Origin: Isochrysis galbana
Lineage: Eukaryota > Haptophyta > Isochrysidales > Isochrysidaceae
Direction of reading: 5' to 3'
Assembly: GCA_018136815.1 (NCBI GenBank)
Contig: CM030937.1
Coordinates: 5,942,526-6,006,525 of the forward strand
DNA length: 64,000 nucleotides
The notes beneath the pieces are model-generated. The model was not told the DNA's origin and made no database searches. It worked only from the letters and a program-made list of their open reading frames with translations. Positions 1 through 10,632 of this stretch are shown here, piece after piece (the stretch's first letter is position 1; each line of letters starts with the position of its first letter). The translations under genes and the position numbers were made by a program.

Positions 1-358
1 CGTCTTTTGTCTTCTCTCGTCTATCGGTCATAGCTCCCCCAGCGAGATCTGCCCTCGTTGTGTCGGCCCCCTCTGTCGCATGTCTGCGCGTTGCCCTGGT
101 GCCGATGCCTGGCCGTCCGTCCAGGTGTGGTTAGTTTTCGCCCCGTTTGGCTTAGTTTGTGTGTCTTTTTGTCCTCTGTTCTTGTTCTCTGTGGGTTTTA
201 TCTGTTGTAGGCTCCCGTGCCTACCTCGGACCTAAGAAGCTACTCATTCTCACTTTCCCTCTCTCCTACTAGCTCGCTAGCTAGCCTCGTCTCCACTCTC
301 CGGCGCCACGCGTCGCGAGCCTCCGACCTTCAGTCTACCTCATCGCTCGTAGCGCCCG
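1..358. other. Unassigned pyrimidine-rich leader region
   Basis: No gene or repeat is recognised. The stretch is pyrimidine-rich and runs into a short ORF that begins at 359 and is broken at position 400 by a SINE-like insertion. It could be the promoter and leader of that ORF or the edge of an older element. Confidence 0.3.
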
Positions 359-1440
359 ATGGCAGACTCTCCCGAACCCGACACTTATTATGATCTTTCA
401 CAACTAAGTTTATACTTGGTTGACCCATGGGGGGGCACGAGCCCCCCCCTCTCTCCACTCCTCCCCTGCCATGGGGGAGGAATCACCCATCCTCCTGGCA
501 CGCCTGATGGCTTGCCAGGAGGCCACTGCCCTACTGACCCACTCCCTTCCCCACAGGCTCGCCCCATTCGCCATTCGCCCATCCTGGCCCCTCGTGACCA
601 GCCCATCGCTCCAACCCCCCCTCCCCCCTCCCCCCCTGGTCGACAGGCAGACAGGTGCAGATTGGGGGCCCCAGAGGCTCAGGAGCGCTAGCGAGGGAGA
701 GGCAGGGGAGGCCAGGGCCCAGCCCCAGCCTCCTCTGCCCCCAGAGCTGGCCTCCAGGAGCCTCCAGGGGTCGCCAGGGGCAGCTGCAGGCCTGCCGCAC
801 TGCCGCAGGCGCGCCATCGCGCGTGCCTGCAGGAGAGGGGGGAGAGAGCGCGGAGAAGGGGGTGGGCGGAGCGAGAGCTCCGCTCACCGGAAAATAGGTA
901 AGTCCCGCACCTGTTTACAGGATAAGTCGGGGCTGAGACCGCCGCCCACTCGGAGACACAGGAGGAAGGGGGGGAATGATCACCGGGGGGAGGCGCGGGC
1001 CACCGGACCATATCTAAGCCCTTCACCCCTATCCCCCTAGTAGTGCACGGGGGGAGTCGCCTTATGGCGGGGGGAGAAGGGCCGGGGGAGTGGGGGTGTA
1101 GAAAGTTTTCCTACGTGAGTAGAAAGTAGAGGGTCCACGGCCGCGTGTGCGGTGAGCGGTGAGACTATTAAAAGGTTTATTATTATTATGATCTTTCAGA
1201 CATCTTCCCGCAAGCAACAATCAACGACCCTATCACGGCCGCGTCAGCTGCCGGCTCGATCGAACGGCCCTCTGCCTACGAGCCTGTAGTCATCGCGTGT
1301 TCGACAAGCACAAATTCAGCCTTGGCGCCTACGAAGACTCGACAACCCTCCTCTCCTTCCACGACTTCGGAGTTGACGCACAATACATGTGGCTGCGCCT
1401 GACGGAGAAGCAGCGCAAACATATCGCCACGAGGCGCATA
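359..1440 (+). pseudogene. Unrecognised ORF split by a SINE-like insertion
   Basis: An ATG at 359 opens a reading frame rich in Asp, Ser and Pro that is interrupted at position 400. The sequence after the inserted element (from 1199) looks like coding-type sequence for about 200 bases and then becomes unclear. The product is not recognised. The evidence is the 16-bp duplicated target on both sides of the insert, which falls inside the ORF. It may be a host gene or part of an older mobile element. Confidence 0.3.
385..1198 (+). mobile_element. SINE-like retroposon copy A with 16-bp target-site duplication
   Basis: The element is 401-1182, flanked by the direct repeat ttattatgatctttca at 385-400 and 1183-1198. 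It begins with a small inverted repeat around ctaag-tttata-cttgg. A GC hairpin follows (ccatggggggg...cccccc), then a core containing gacaggcagacagg, agcgagggagaggcagg and agccccagcctc. It ends in an A/T-rich run of TTA units. The long duplication and simple-sequence 3' end are hallmarks of LINE-mobilised retroposons. The ORFs inside it are not genes. Related copies lie at 22299-23046 and 27164-28831. Confidence 0.8.
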
Positions 1441-1957
1441 GTTCGCATCCCTGTCCACCCGCCTCCATCCCATGGCGTGCCGTCGGCGGTGCCGAGAGTT
1501 GTTCAACTAGCTCGCTTGTACCTTGTACCTTCAAGCCCCAGCGCGTCTCGGTCCGTCGTCCCCTTTCCTATTCCAGTTACCTTCGGAAGCGCTTCCACTA
1601 CTGCGTCGATGATGTCCGCTTGGGTAGCGCAGGGCCTCAAACAATGCGACGCCGTCTTTGCGCCTCCGGGTTTCGCGTACCTATGCCACTCCATCCGTTC
1701 CGGAGCCTCTTCAACGGCGGAAGCCATCAAAGTTCCGCGCATCCGCGGCGATTGGTTAGGAGGCTGGGCCCCAGGCACTTCGACTGGGGCGAAGCATTAC
1801 ATAGACCCAACCAACGGTCGGACCGTGCCCAGCGGCATTTGCGCTCCTCGGTTGGCTGCTCGATCATGAGTACCAAGTTCAAGACCACAGCCAATTCTAA
1901 TCTATCTATCTAACCGAGTTCCTCGCTCTTCCGCTTCCGGGTGTTGATGGCAAACAT
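1441..1957. other. No recognisable gene
   Basis: Several overlapping ORFs exist on both strands, but none has a recognisable domain. The stretch may be the remains of the gene split upstream. Confidence 0.3.
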
Positions 1958-2940
1958 ATCCATTCTAAGGCTAGTAACCGGATAGCTGGGTATCTTCTAG
2001 ATACCCAGCTACTCACCACCCACCACTCATTTCCACTACCCACCTCCATGCGGGTCTAGGGGCGTCTCTCCTACCCACTGGGTCTGGGTAGTGAAAAGTC
2101 ACTATTCAGGATATTCATGCGAGTAGGGCGGCGGAGCCGCCCTTTAATAGCAGTGCGCGCGCGCAACGCGCGCGCGCTACCGCGCGCTTGCCAACAGCCG
2201 CCTGTGTCGCGTTTTTGGCTCTATCTATCGGGCGCATGCTGTAGTAGTAGCAGCAGTAGCTTCCTAACTACAATGTGTGTTGTGCCTCTCCACAAATGTA
2301 TAAATGTATTGGATGTACATAGCGCGAGTAATATACATGATCAACACACGCACTGCACACGCATGTGCGCACGCAGCACGCACACCGCACACAGCGGCAC
2401 AAGTCCAAATGAACAAAGAAGCCTCGCGCGACAAGAACACAAACACACACTCTGCTGACTCTGCTCACGGGGACACTCATGGGCAACTATATGCCGCGAG
2501 CAAGGCGTGCTCTAGAGTGTCATCACGTTGACCGCGTCATGATTCTCAGATAAAAAAATAGAACACCTCCAGCTCAAGCTACAAGCATGTGGTGGATTGT
2601 GGATTGTGGAGCAAATGAGCAAATCCAAAAAGCAAAAAGCAAAAAGCTTAAAGCTTGGAGACTGGGCTTGAATAGGCCTGTTGGAGACGTATTGGGGTAT
2701 TAATTATATGGTGTATGGTGCTAGTATATGGTGCAACTATGTGGGGGCGTGGACGCCCTAGCAGCCTAGCCGGGTATCTGGATATCTGGATACCCAGAAT
2801 ACCCAGATGCTTTTTCCACTACCACTATCTAACCGGATAGGGGGGGGTCACTACCACTATCTAACCAGTTAGGCTTGGGTGAACTACCCACAATATCCGG
2901 TTAGGCCCAAATCAAAGTGGTTACTAGCCTTAATCCATTC
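1958..2940. mobile_element. Non-autonomous hAT element with 8-bp target-site duplication
   Basis: The element is 1966-2932 with 14-bp terminal inverted repeats taaggctagtaacc / ggttactagcctta. The 8-bp duplications atccattc lie at 1958-1965 and 2933-2940. Subterminal sequence repeats variants of accggatag, gggtatc and ccactatctaacc on both strands, as expected of transposase-binding sites. No transposase fragment is seen inside. An 8-bp duplication with short inverted repeats is the hAT superfamily signature. Confidence 0.82.
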
Positions 2941-3160
2941 CGGGCTAGCTAGGCAGTAGTGCTTAAGTGTGAATGTCCGGTTTTGTAGTAACCGCCGTTC
3001 ATAGCCGCCCAACTGCCGAGCGAGCCTGGCTTTCGCTCTCCCACCTCCCACCCTCCCATCCCGTTCTTTGCTGTGCGTGTGCGGGTAGAGATAAGATTAT
3101 CCCTACAAGGCAAACACATCCATTCCGGGCTAGCTAGGCAGTAGTGCTTAAGTGTGAATT
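2936..3160 (+). repeat. Local direct duplication of about 43 bp
   Basis: The sequence starting catccattccgggctagc and running through ttaagtgtgaat occurs just right of the hAT element (about 2936-2978) and again at about 3117-3160. The words preceding the second copy (ggcaaac) match those preceding the hAT insertion at 1949. This suggests a small segmental duplication of the target region before the hAT element arrived. Confidence 0.5.
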
Positions 3161-3327
3161 TCGAAAAAAAATTCTCGAAACTCTGGCCGGAGCCAAGTGG
3201 CTACAGCGCCGGCCGATCAGCTCCGAGGCCGCACTCCGTCAAACGGAATGTAAAACATAAGTGAAAATCCAAAAAAAAACTCCATTTCTTTCTCGCAGCT
3301 CAGTTCTCGCGCGCCGGCGCGCGAGCG

Positions 3328-4143
3328 ATGGCGTCGCGGTGGCAGCTGGCGATGGCGCTGCTAGCAGGCGCAGCGGCGGGCTCGCCTAACTGCACGATGT
3401 CCACGCTGAACTGTGGCAAGGTGTGCACACTCCGAGAGGGCAAAGAGCTCACCACGCGCCTCGGCATGTGCCGCCTCTGCAAGTGCCGGCTGTGCGACAT
3501 CTGCCTGAGTGCGTGGGCGAGTGGCCAGACAGCTTGGCACCCTCTCTCGCAACCGGTCGCACCCGTGGAATACAAGCAGCACCCCGCGTTCCACACTACG
3601 CCGATAGTCCGGCGCACCGCCAAGCAGACTCTTGGCAAGAGCACGCTCAGAGCAAAGGCGGGGAGCATTGCGGGTCCTAGACTGGACAGCATGAAGCCTG
3701 CCGACAAGAGTCGCGACGGAAAGGTTGGGGCTGCTGGACGTGGGCGGGGGCGGATGGAGAAGCGCAAGAGCCGCAAGAATGGTCTGAGTAACTTCTCGGA
3801 TAGCGCCTCAGTGAGAGTCAACTCCACCGTGGGCATCAAGAGTAGGAAGCACGCCGCAATGAAGGACGCCATGGCTCGCGATTGGAAGGCGCAGTCGGCT
3901 CACTCGCGGGCGATCGGGCTCAAGGTTGGGCTTGCACTGCTCGGACTTTTCGTATTGGTTGGGTTGATGACTCTTTGGTCGATTCTGCACCCGCCCAAAG
4001 ACGAGTATGATGAGGGGAGTGAGCTTCTCGAGGCAGCATCGGATATGGAGGGGGCAGCCACACCAACTGCAAGTGCCTTGCCCCCGTCACCCACTGCATT
4101 CCCAACAGCGACGAAGAAGTCGACTTATCCGCGAGGGCCATGA
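3328..4143 (+). CDS. Novel predicted single-pass membrane protein, Cys-rich ectodomain
   Basis: No family is recognised for this 271-residue protein. Residues 1-18 look like a cleavable signal peptide ending in small residues (MALLAGAAAG). A short Cys-rich segment follows at about 22-60, with cysteines spaced like a small disulfide domain (NCTM, NCGKVC, CRLCKCRLCDIC). Next comes a long basic, Gly/Arg/Lys-rich linker at about 105-195. One hydrophobic helix (GLKVGLALLGLFVLVGLM) near residues 197-218 precedes an acidic then Ser/Thr/Pro-rich tail. This suggests a type I membrane protein. It is a single exon with a clean ATG. Alternative: a secreted protein or a plant-type endomembrane protein; the role is unknown. 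Confidence 0.6.
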   Translation: MASRWQLAMALLAGAAAGSPNCTMSTLNCGKVCTLREGKELTTRLGMCRLCKCRLCDICLSAWASGQTAWHPLSQPVAPVEYKQHPAFHTTPIVRRTAKQTLGKSTLRAKAGSIAGPRLDSMKPADKSRDGKVGAAGRGRGRMEKRKSRKNGLSNFSDSASVRVNSTVGIKSRKHAAMKDAMARDWKAQSAHSRAIGLKVGLALLGLFVLVGLMTLWSILHPPKDEYDEGSELLEAASDMEGAATPTASALPPSPTAFPTATKKSTYPRGP

Positions 4144-4888
4144 TCGTGACCAACGCATCAGAGTGACGTGTCGTAGCACGAGGTGCCGGGAGGGGCTGGC
4201 CCGTGCGCGCTTTTTGTCGTGTAAGAGCGCGGCACCTTCCAAACGCGAAGAGTGCAATGTGATTTTGATCTAACTTGTTGTCGTGTGCCCTGCTGGCTGC
4301 TAGCGCGTGTGTCTTGCAACATGCAAGCAATGAGAGGATACCTGATGTGCGAGTGCCGCTGGCGTGTAGCCGCACAATTGTGGCCAGCCAAAGCGTGGGG
4401 GTTGTGCTGGTATAACTACAAGTGCATGTGAGATTTATGGCGCGCGACGCGCAATATCCAATTACAATATAGTGCGACTAGCATCGGCTATAGACTATAG
4501 AATGTAGAATGGTAGTTTTGCTTGGTGCGCGAAGACCCAACGAAAGCGTGAGCAAAATGACTTCGACCGCTAGGTTTGGCGTTGGGCAGAATTGTTGGAG
4601 ATGTGGTCTGGGGCGTTCGGCAGCATGGTTGGAGTTGCGATCCGGACAGGGCCACCTTGACGCTCACCTCTAGCGTCGCTAGCTTTACGCGATATGAGAA
4701 TGTAAGGGACTGCGCTCTTGCGCAGGTGCGTCGCAAATCGCTTCGCACAGGAGTTGCAACAAGAGAGGGGACTACACGATACGAGCACTGGGAGGGAGTG
4801 GACATGCACTTGGAGCTGCAGAGATGCATGGAGCCGGACCCTTCCCCTTGGATTGGAGCGGGGAACAGGAGGTGCCGCCAACCCGCCG
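4144..4888. other. Intergenic region, no gene seen
   Basis: This is unique-looking sequence between two convergent genes. Short ORFs on both strands have no recognisable domain, and no repeat or hairpin stands out. Confidence 0.4.
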
Positions 4889-6376
4889 TCACCTCCACCA
4901 TGGACGCGCACGGCCTAGCCTATCGAAACGAGGGTGAGAGGCGCCAACCAACATGGCCCTTCGCAGCTTGTTAGATGGGACCGCCGCGCTGGCTGCGCTG
5001 GCCATCCATTGGCGCACGAGCTGCAGCTCAGCCTCCCGGCCCCGGGCTCTAATGCATGCCTGCGTCGCGAGCCGCCCGCGCCAGAAGAAGGGTGTCGGTA
5101 CATGCCAATGGATAAGAGCGACCAGCACTGCGCAGTTGGCACCGAGGAAACCGAGCGACGCTAGCCAGACGGGCATGTAGCCTGCCGTGCCTGTGTACTC
5201 GAGCTGGTACGCGAGCCACAGCCAGGTGGCGCATGAGCCCCACCACATGGCGCACAGTGCGCCACAGGCACACCAGCTGCGCATCTCTAGAGCGAGCGTT
5301 GATGGCAGCGCGAGGGGTAGCAACGAGAGGTACCAAACAAAGTACTGGGCGGTGCAGACCTTGTTGAAAGTGACGAATGCGAGCGTTGAAGCCAGCATGC
5401 AGAAGGGTAGATCGTCGGCAAATCGGACGGTGATGAGCAGCAAAAGCATCGCTGAGATGAAAAGAGGAGCCAGGGCGAGCACGGCATCCACCATGCGGCC
5501 AACCGGCCCATCATCACCGCTGCGCGTCGCAAGAAGTGTCGGGTAGAAATAAGCCGAGAAGTTGTGCCGCGCGTCCCTACGAAACAGATGGAAAAACACC
5601 GCCTGACGTGCGTAATCCTGCCCGCACCACGCGGTACACGCGCCGAACAGCAGCGCATAGATGAGGGCGAAGATGAAGGCGAAGCGGAGGCGGAGGAGCG
5701 CCATGCGGTTGAAGGGGAGCGGGACGAAGGAGCGTTGCGATCGCTCCAGCCGCAAGATTGCGTCGCGGAGTGAGGTTGAGCGTGCGGGCTGTGGTGGCTG
5801 CGGCGCGGCGCCCGCCCGGCTAGCTGGGTGATGGCCGTTGATACTCAGCAGGAAAGCGGGCACAAAGATGAGCGGGTAAAGTTTGAGGTGGGCGGCAAGG
5901 GCAAGGAGGGCGGCGGCCGCCGATATATGCGCATGGGCATGCGCCAGCAGCGCGGCAAGCGCAGGGACGGCGACGAGCGCGTCGTGCGAGCCGCGCGTCG
6001 AGATGGCAACAACGACTGGGTGGAAGAGCCAGGCGGCAGCGCATCGGTCTGCCACGGCCGCGGAGACACCACGCGCGCGCAGCACGGCATGTAGGAGGGT
6101 GGCGACGGCGAGGTCTGCAGCGCAAAAGAACAGCTTGCCGGCAGAACCGGCGCCCCACGCATCGGGCACGAGTGGGAGCGCGAGGAGCGGCGAGTAGCGG
6201 AAGGCCGGCCGGCCAAAGGGCGAACGGCCGGAGGCGAGCAGCGTGCCACCGTCTGCGAGCACGAGGTAGTCGATGTCGGTGTAGCGGAGCTCGGCCGCGC
6301 TATCGTGCCAGCTGGCGTATGCCACCAGGCCGAGCCGGACGGCTGCACCCGCGCCAAGCAGCCACGCCACGCCCAT
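4889..6376 (-). CDS. PIGM: GPI mannosyltransferase 1 (PIG-M family, GT50)
   Basis: This is an ER membrane enzyme that adds the first mannose, from dolichol-phosphate-mannose, to the GPI anchor precursor. The 495-residue product shows the family landmarks in order. These are the lumenal DxD-type motif YTDIDY (about 32-37), SPFGR and FRYSPLLA (about 52-65), STRGSHDA (126-133), HLKLYP (163-168), RHNFSAYFYP (270-279) and FNKVCTAQYFVWY (337-349). Multiple hydrophobic helices lie between them. Known PIG-M proteins are about 400-425 residues. The excess here is a Pro/Arg-rich loop (about 180-222) and a polar C-terminal tail, so the true 3' end could be altered by an unseen intron. The first ATG is 13 bases before a run of GC-rich 5' sequence. 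Family call is strong. Confidence 0.92.
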   Translation of the reverse strand: MGVAWLLGAGAAVRLGLVAYASWHDSAAELRYTDIDYLVLADGGTLLASGRSPFGRPAFRYSPLLALPLVPDAWGAGSAGKLFFCAADLAVATLLHAVLRARGVSAAVADRCAAAWLFHPVVVAISTRGSHDALVAVPALAALLAHAHAHISAAAALLALAAHLKLYPLIFVPAFLLSINGHHPASRAGAAPQPPQPARSTSLRDAILRLERSQRSFVPLPFNRMALLRLRFAFIFALIYALLFGACTAWCGQDYARQAVFFHLFRRDARHNFSAYFYPTLLATRSGDDGPVGRMVDAVLALAPLFISAMLLLLITVRFADDLPFCMLASTLAFVTFNKVCTAQYFVWYLSLLPLALPSTLALEMRSWCACGALCAMWWGSCATWLWLAYQLEYTGTAGYMPVWLASLGFLGANCAVLVALIHWHVPTPFFWRGRLATQACIRARGREAELQLVRQWMASAASAAVPSNKLRRAMLVGASHPRFDRLGRARPWWR

Positions 6377-6554
6377 AGACGAGCCGCCCCGCGTCCCCCT
6401 TCCCCCCCCCCCTTCTCTCCGCTAGGGTGAACGGGCTCGCTCGTCTACCGTTCGCTCGCTCGCTCGCCGGCTAAGCTCTCCCGCGAAGTCTTCTGCTCTT
6501 TAGTATCGGGGGGCCTTGGCGCCTTGGCTCCTGCGGGGGTAACATATCTTTAGA

Positions 6555-6793
6555 TTGATGACGATCGCGGTGGCGATCTCGCGATCGTCATCGACCGTCG
6601 GACTAGGCGCTCCGGATGCCATGCCAAACTTGGCCAAGATACGCCCGCCAATGTCAATACCTCGGACGCCCGGCCTCGTCCGCCGGCGTGGAACGCGCTT
6701 TCTCCAAAGCTGGGCGGCTGCACGACGACTTCAAGGCACGGGGCAGTCTGACATCAACACCTTGGAGCACTGTCCTTACTCGCGGGAATGAAT
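6555..6793 (+). pseudogene. hAT transposase C-terminal remnant
   Basis: A short frame around 6680-6790 reads ASSAGVERAFSKAGRLHDD, matching the conserved hAT dimerisation segment (SSAxVERAFSxAGRLHDDxR). Nothing upstream of it resembles the rest of a transposase. The match ends where a copia-type LTR fragment begins, so this is an old truncated copy. Confidence 0.65.
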
Positions 6794-6860
6794 TGTTATC
6801 ATGGATACGTCCATGTCATGCATCATGGATGCGCATTCTAACCTCTTTATGTTTATACCC
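6794..6860 (+). repeat. Copia-type LTR fragment (fossil)
   Basis: The sequence tgttatcatggatacgtcc through cattctaacctctttatg matches the start of the LTR-like sequences at 17331 and, reversed, at about 59310. Only the first 65 or so bases remain, so it is a broken solo LTR piece. Confidence 0.55.
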
Positions 6861-6984
6861 TTGATAGGGCGGTCAAACATGGCTTTTTTATTAGGGGTAA
6901 AAATGACCATCTCACATCTCAAAATTGAGGGAATTTGAGGATTTTTTCAGTAGAAACTTCCCAATACACCTAACAAGCACATAT

Positions 6985-7183
6985 CCGGTGAGCAACTTTT
7001 GCAAAACTTTCACGCGAAATTTTAGGGGGTCCGGCGCGAAACTCTTACCTGGACCTGGCCCTATCAAGAAGCGAACCTACACCCTACACCGATCTCCAAG
7101 GGGGAGGGGATAGGGCCAGGTCAGAGTTTCGCGCCGGACCCCCCAAAGTTTTGCGTGAAAGTTTCGCAAAAGTTGCTCACCGG
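6985..7183. repeat. Fold-back repeat, arms about 75 bp
   Basis: The left arm starts ccggtgagcaacttttgc and the right arm ends gcaaaagttgctcaccgg. The arms match almost throughout and also contain gggggtccggcgcgaaac and its complement. The loop is about 40 bases. This is a MITE-like hairpin, possibly transcribed into a stable stem. Confidence 0.8.
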
Positions 7184-7317
7184 CTAGCCAAGCTTCACAA
7201 AAGTTTCGCGTAGTTTCTTCGGATTACGGATTACGGGTTATTGTTATTGGTTGTTGACAAGTTGTTATGTGGAGCTGCGTGTTATTATTGCGCACGCACA
7301 CCATCGGACATGGTAGT

Positions 7318-7452
7318 AATAGTAGGTAGTAGCACAGTAGTAGCAGCAGCAGCATCAGCAGCAGCAGCAGCAACAACAACAGCGTAGCAGCAACAGCAGC
7401 GTAGCATCAGCAGTAGCAGCAGTAGCATCAACAAGAGCAGCAGCAGTATTAT
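7318..7452 (+). repeat. CAG/CAA/TAG trinucleotide microsatellite
   Basis: This is an imperfect array of agc, cag, caa and tag triplets over about 130 bases. It is not in a convincing reading frame. Confidence 0.85.
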
Positions 7453-9336
7453 TGGATGGAGCTCACTACTCCCGATTAAATTCCCACGTTAATATTCAAC
7501 GTACATTGTCTCACGCCAGTGGACGTCGTCCCACAGGCCGGTGGCCTCGACAGCGACGCACGCGCTAACGACTAAAGAGCGAGAGCGACCGGAGAGAGAG
7601 GTAGCACGGAGACGGAGAGACCAACCACGGAATATCTTTAGACCGGAGAACATTTTGGACCAAATCCCTTCCGTCGGCCGAGGTGAGGAGGACGGAGAGA
7701 GAGAGGGGAGAGAGAGAGTCTCACAGAGCGACTGCAGACGAGCGTGAAGTCGAAGTCGTGTCTGTTTATTACCTTAAACGAGCCAACACTTATAGTAACA
7801 GCAAAAACAAAATTCGAATCGCAAATTTCGAGACCAAAATCTGCAAACCTGGGCTTGAGACCATGCGGAATCCGAATGTGTGTGTCTTAGGTGTCAGTAG
7901 CAACACGGGGAACTGTTCAATTGTGAGTGCGGGCACGTACTTACACGAATATTCATGCCTACGGCCTTCAGCTTCGTCTGAAGGGCAGGAATACAACAAG
8001 GTGCAAGGTGAGAGCCGCCACGGGGAAGCCGCTCGCTTCGTGACGATGACCGCATTGGAAATGACCTCAAGACTGCGTGAATAATGTCATGAAAATCATA
8101 ATAATTAGCTTTGGCGGCTGGGTGGGCGCGGCCGGCATGCGCAAGCAAAATCCCCACCCCCCCTCCCCCGGCCCCCGGAGTTTCGCGCAAGTTGCGCATA
8201 ATGGGCGATTTTGAGCCCAAATTTCGCGAAAGTTTTTCCCCCACAGAAGTGGCCCGAGTTTCGAAATGAGTTTCACGAAACTCTGACCTGGCCCTAGGAG
8301 GGGAGATGGCATATGAAACATCGAACCTCGATCGAGTGGATAGAGCAACCGACTCGCTCGCCAAATACCTTGACCGAGAAGAAAGAAGCAAGAGCCTACA
8401 AGCCAAGGGTAGCGGACCTAAAGAATGTGAAAGGAAATTTTTCCGCGCACGCCAACGCGCACGCCAAACGCGGGAAGACAACAAAATCCTAACCAGACCG
8501 AGCAGAACCTGGGAGAAGAACAGGCCTGGAGGACAACAAAAACCAGCAAAGTTTAAGTCCCAAGCAGAGAACCGGAACCCAACGAGGAATGACAAGCCTT
8601 GCAAGAAGCTAAACAATCCTTCACAAGGTACTTGAGAGCCTGAGACCAGCGCACAGCGAGCGGCAAGCGACCTGGCTCCTTTGGGTCAAGATTACCCGAA
8701 AAGAGGAAACCTGCTAAAACCTGGATCCTGGATTCTAGACCTGACAAACAAGCTAGAAGGAACGAAACGATAACCTGAATTCTAGGTCGCTAGGGGCGAA
8801 CCCTACCAACCTAGAAGTGCCTGAGCTTCACCGTGTACCGTGTGGCCGCACGGCGAAGGACCTGGAGATGAAAGCCTGGAGCCTGGAAAATTGCATCATC
8901 TAGCATCTAGGATGAATGCGACAGTTTGACCGCCCTAGAGCAGGAGGGGGGTGAAAGTTCGGGGCGATGGCGATGGTTCAAGGCAGCACCGAGAGTGCGA
9001 TGGGTCCCCCTAGCTAGTAGTAGTACTTTAGTGGCCAGAACCTACAAGAGTTTTTAGCCTAACATTTCCTTTAGATGTAGAACTAGGAAGAAAAGACAAG
9101 AGGAGGAGGGGAGGAATTTCTAAGAGATACGAAAGATGCGAGAGGAGGAGGTGCGACGGGAAGAAAAGCCCGTCGGTCACCTTCTCGCCCATCGCGGTCG
9201 CTCCCTCCTCCCCACAGTCGCCACTACTTTAGACTTTCAACGTGAATCTTTATATTCTCTCGCGTTCTCCTCTCCCTCCCCACGAGACGGCCTCGCCCCC
9301 CCCCCCCCTCCCTTCCCCCGCAGGGCGCCCCGCCCC
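7453..9336. other. No gene recognised; TE-like words up to the Sec14 gene
   Basis: There are scattered short ORFs without domains. Between 8180 and 8300 the words tttcgcg, gcgaaagttt and gaaactctgacctggccct recur from the 6985 fold-back. The part from about 9060 to 9336 is likely promoter and 5' UTR of the Sec14-like gene. Confidence 0.35.
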
Positions 9337-10632
9337 ATGGGTGCGAGCAGAGAGCCCGTGCCGCCCTCGGTTGCCGCCGCCTCCTCGGTCCCGTGGAAGG
9401 ACCCCAAGTTCTTCCATGGCGTCGAGGAGGTGCGCCAGCTCTGCGGCGTGCCGGCCGCGGAGCGAGAGGACGACGCTCTCATCGGCATGATGCTCTCCGC
9501 CTTCAAGTGGGATTACGCCAAGGCGGCAGAGATGTACCAACTCTCGGTGCGCAAGCGCGAGGAGCTCGGCATGAGCAAGATCAAGGACGAGATCGTCTCT
9601 CAGCAACTGCAGCTTGAGGACCTTCCGCACCACCGCGCAGTCATGTGCGGCCAGCTGAATGAGCGCACGCACACCATGGTCAAAGAGCGCAGCGCCGCGC
9701 TCCCAGCGCGGCTGAGCGCGCACCCTGCGTGGGCGCAGGCCGGTGATTCCGATCTTTGCGTCCACCTCGCTCAAGCCGCCCACCACTATCAACGCATCGG
9801 CTGCGCCACCTGTCATCGGCTGCTATGAGCTGCGCTACGGCCAGGGGGACAAAAGCCTCGACCAGAACTCGCTCGTGGCACCAGCAGACTTCACCAAATA
9901 CATGTGGGCGGTGACACGGCCGCGCGACCCGCGCCGGCCACGGCTGATCACTGCCTAGCGCGCACATGTCTGGCGCCGCCCGTCACCGCCGCCTTAGCCC
10001 TTCTCCCCCCCCCACCCCCCCACCCCACCCCCCCATTTCAATTAGGCTCTATGTCACGCAGTGGCGGTGGATCCAATGTGAGCGATACGCGCGGGAGCAT
10101 GGCGAGCTGGGGTTCTGGTCGATGATGCACGACCTCTCGTGCCCGAGCGGCTTCGCCTCGCTCTGGTCGAGGACACGGTCAATCTTCCACACCTACCTCA
10201 AGCCGGTGCGCTGCTGGCGGTCTCACTGCGCCGCCTGTGGCTGCCGGGCTCATGCGCCGGCAGCCCTCCTGCGGCTTAAGCCATGCATGAGCCCCCTTCA
10301 TTCGCACACGCTGCCCCGCCAGGTCGAGGAGTCCTGCAGTGGTCTCTTCCCGCCGATGGTGCAGAACATCCTGATCATCAATGTACCTGCATTATTCTCG
10401 CCGGTATGGTCCGTCGTCTCCGCATTCCTGCCGAAGCAGCACCAGGTGAGCTTTGGCTTGCCGTGTGTCGGTTCCGCTTGTGGTGTTGCAAGCTCGGCTT
10501 TGCTGAAGCCTCTTTTTCAGGCGGCCACCTCTGCACGCAGGAACGCATCGTGCTGCTCACCACGAGCGAATCCACAGCCAAGGAGCTCACGAAATACATG
10601 CCTGAGGAGCATCTGCCTCCACACATACCGCG
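9337..10632 (+). CDS. Sec14-like CRAL-TRIO lipid-transfer protein, multi-exon, 3' end open
   Basis: CRAL-TRIO proteins bind and exchange phospholipids such as PI and PC at Golgi or plasma membranes. Exon 1 starts at the ATG at 9337 and encodes the N-terminal helical lobe (MLSAFKWDYAKAAEMYQLSV). Exon 2 (about 9740-9910) begins the fold (PVIPIF...ADFTKYMWA). Exon 3 (10062-10205) reads WRWIQCERYAREHGELGFWS. Exon 4 (10323-10445) holds the signature helix-strand PPMVQNILIINVPALFSPVW. Exon 5 (10541-10632) reads ERIVLLTTSESTAKELTKYM then HLPPHIPR. Introns after exons 2, 3 and 4 are GT-AG and keep phase. The exon 1/2 junction is uncertain. A further exon must follow (donor ggtgagc at 10631); a segment near 10990-11060 weakly resembles a GOLD domain. 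Confidence 0.78.

Larger units (their letters stand above)
6865..8937. mobile_element. Candidate DNA transposon with 14-bp inverted ends
   Basis: The ends tagggcggtcaaac (6865-6878) and gtttgaccgcccta (8924-8937) are perfect inverted repeats. The flanking bases show no convincing duplication. Inside are a fold-back (6985-7183), a CAG/CAA microsatellite and repeated gtttcgcg/cgcgaaac words. No transposase is recognised. Similar ggtcaaa/tttgaccg pairs occur near 20056-20122 and 31025-31100. It may be a decayed element, or the pairing may be chance. Confidence 0.35.

Noticed and set aside
410-1040. Several 100-200 codon ORFs on both strands (also at 11673-12285, 22468-23131, 61020-61786)
   Set aside because: They lie wholly inside SINE-like repeats, differ between copies and have Gly/Pro/Arg-biased composition without domains.
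8320-8380. tRNA-like words (aacctcgatcgagtgg, agagcaaccgactcg)
   Set aside because: No cloverleaf with proper acceptor stem and T-arm could be drawn.
6865-8937. Treating this span as a proven transposon
   Set aside because: Inverted ends match but flanks show no duplication; listed only at low confidence.
9136-9336. Upstream ATG at 9136 as the Sec14 start
   Set aside because: The added 67 residues are low-complexity Pro/Arg sequence; the ATG at 9337 begins a plausible family N-terminus.
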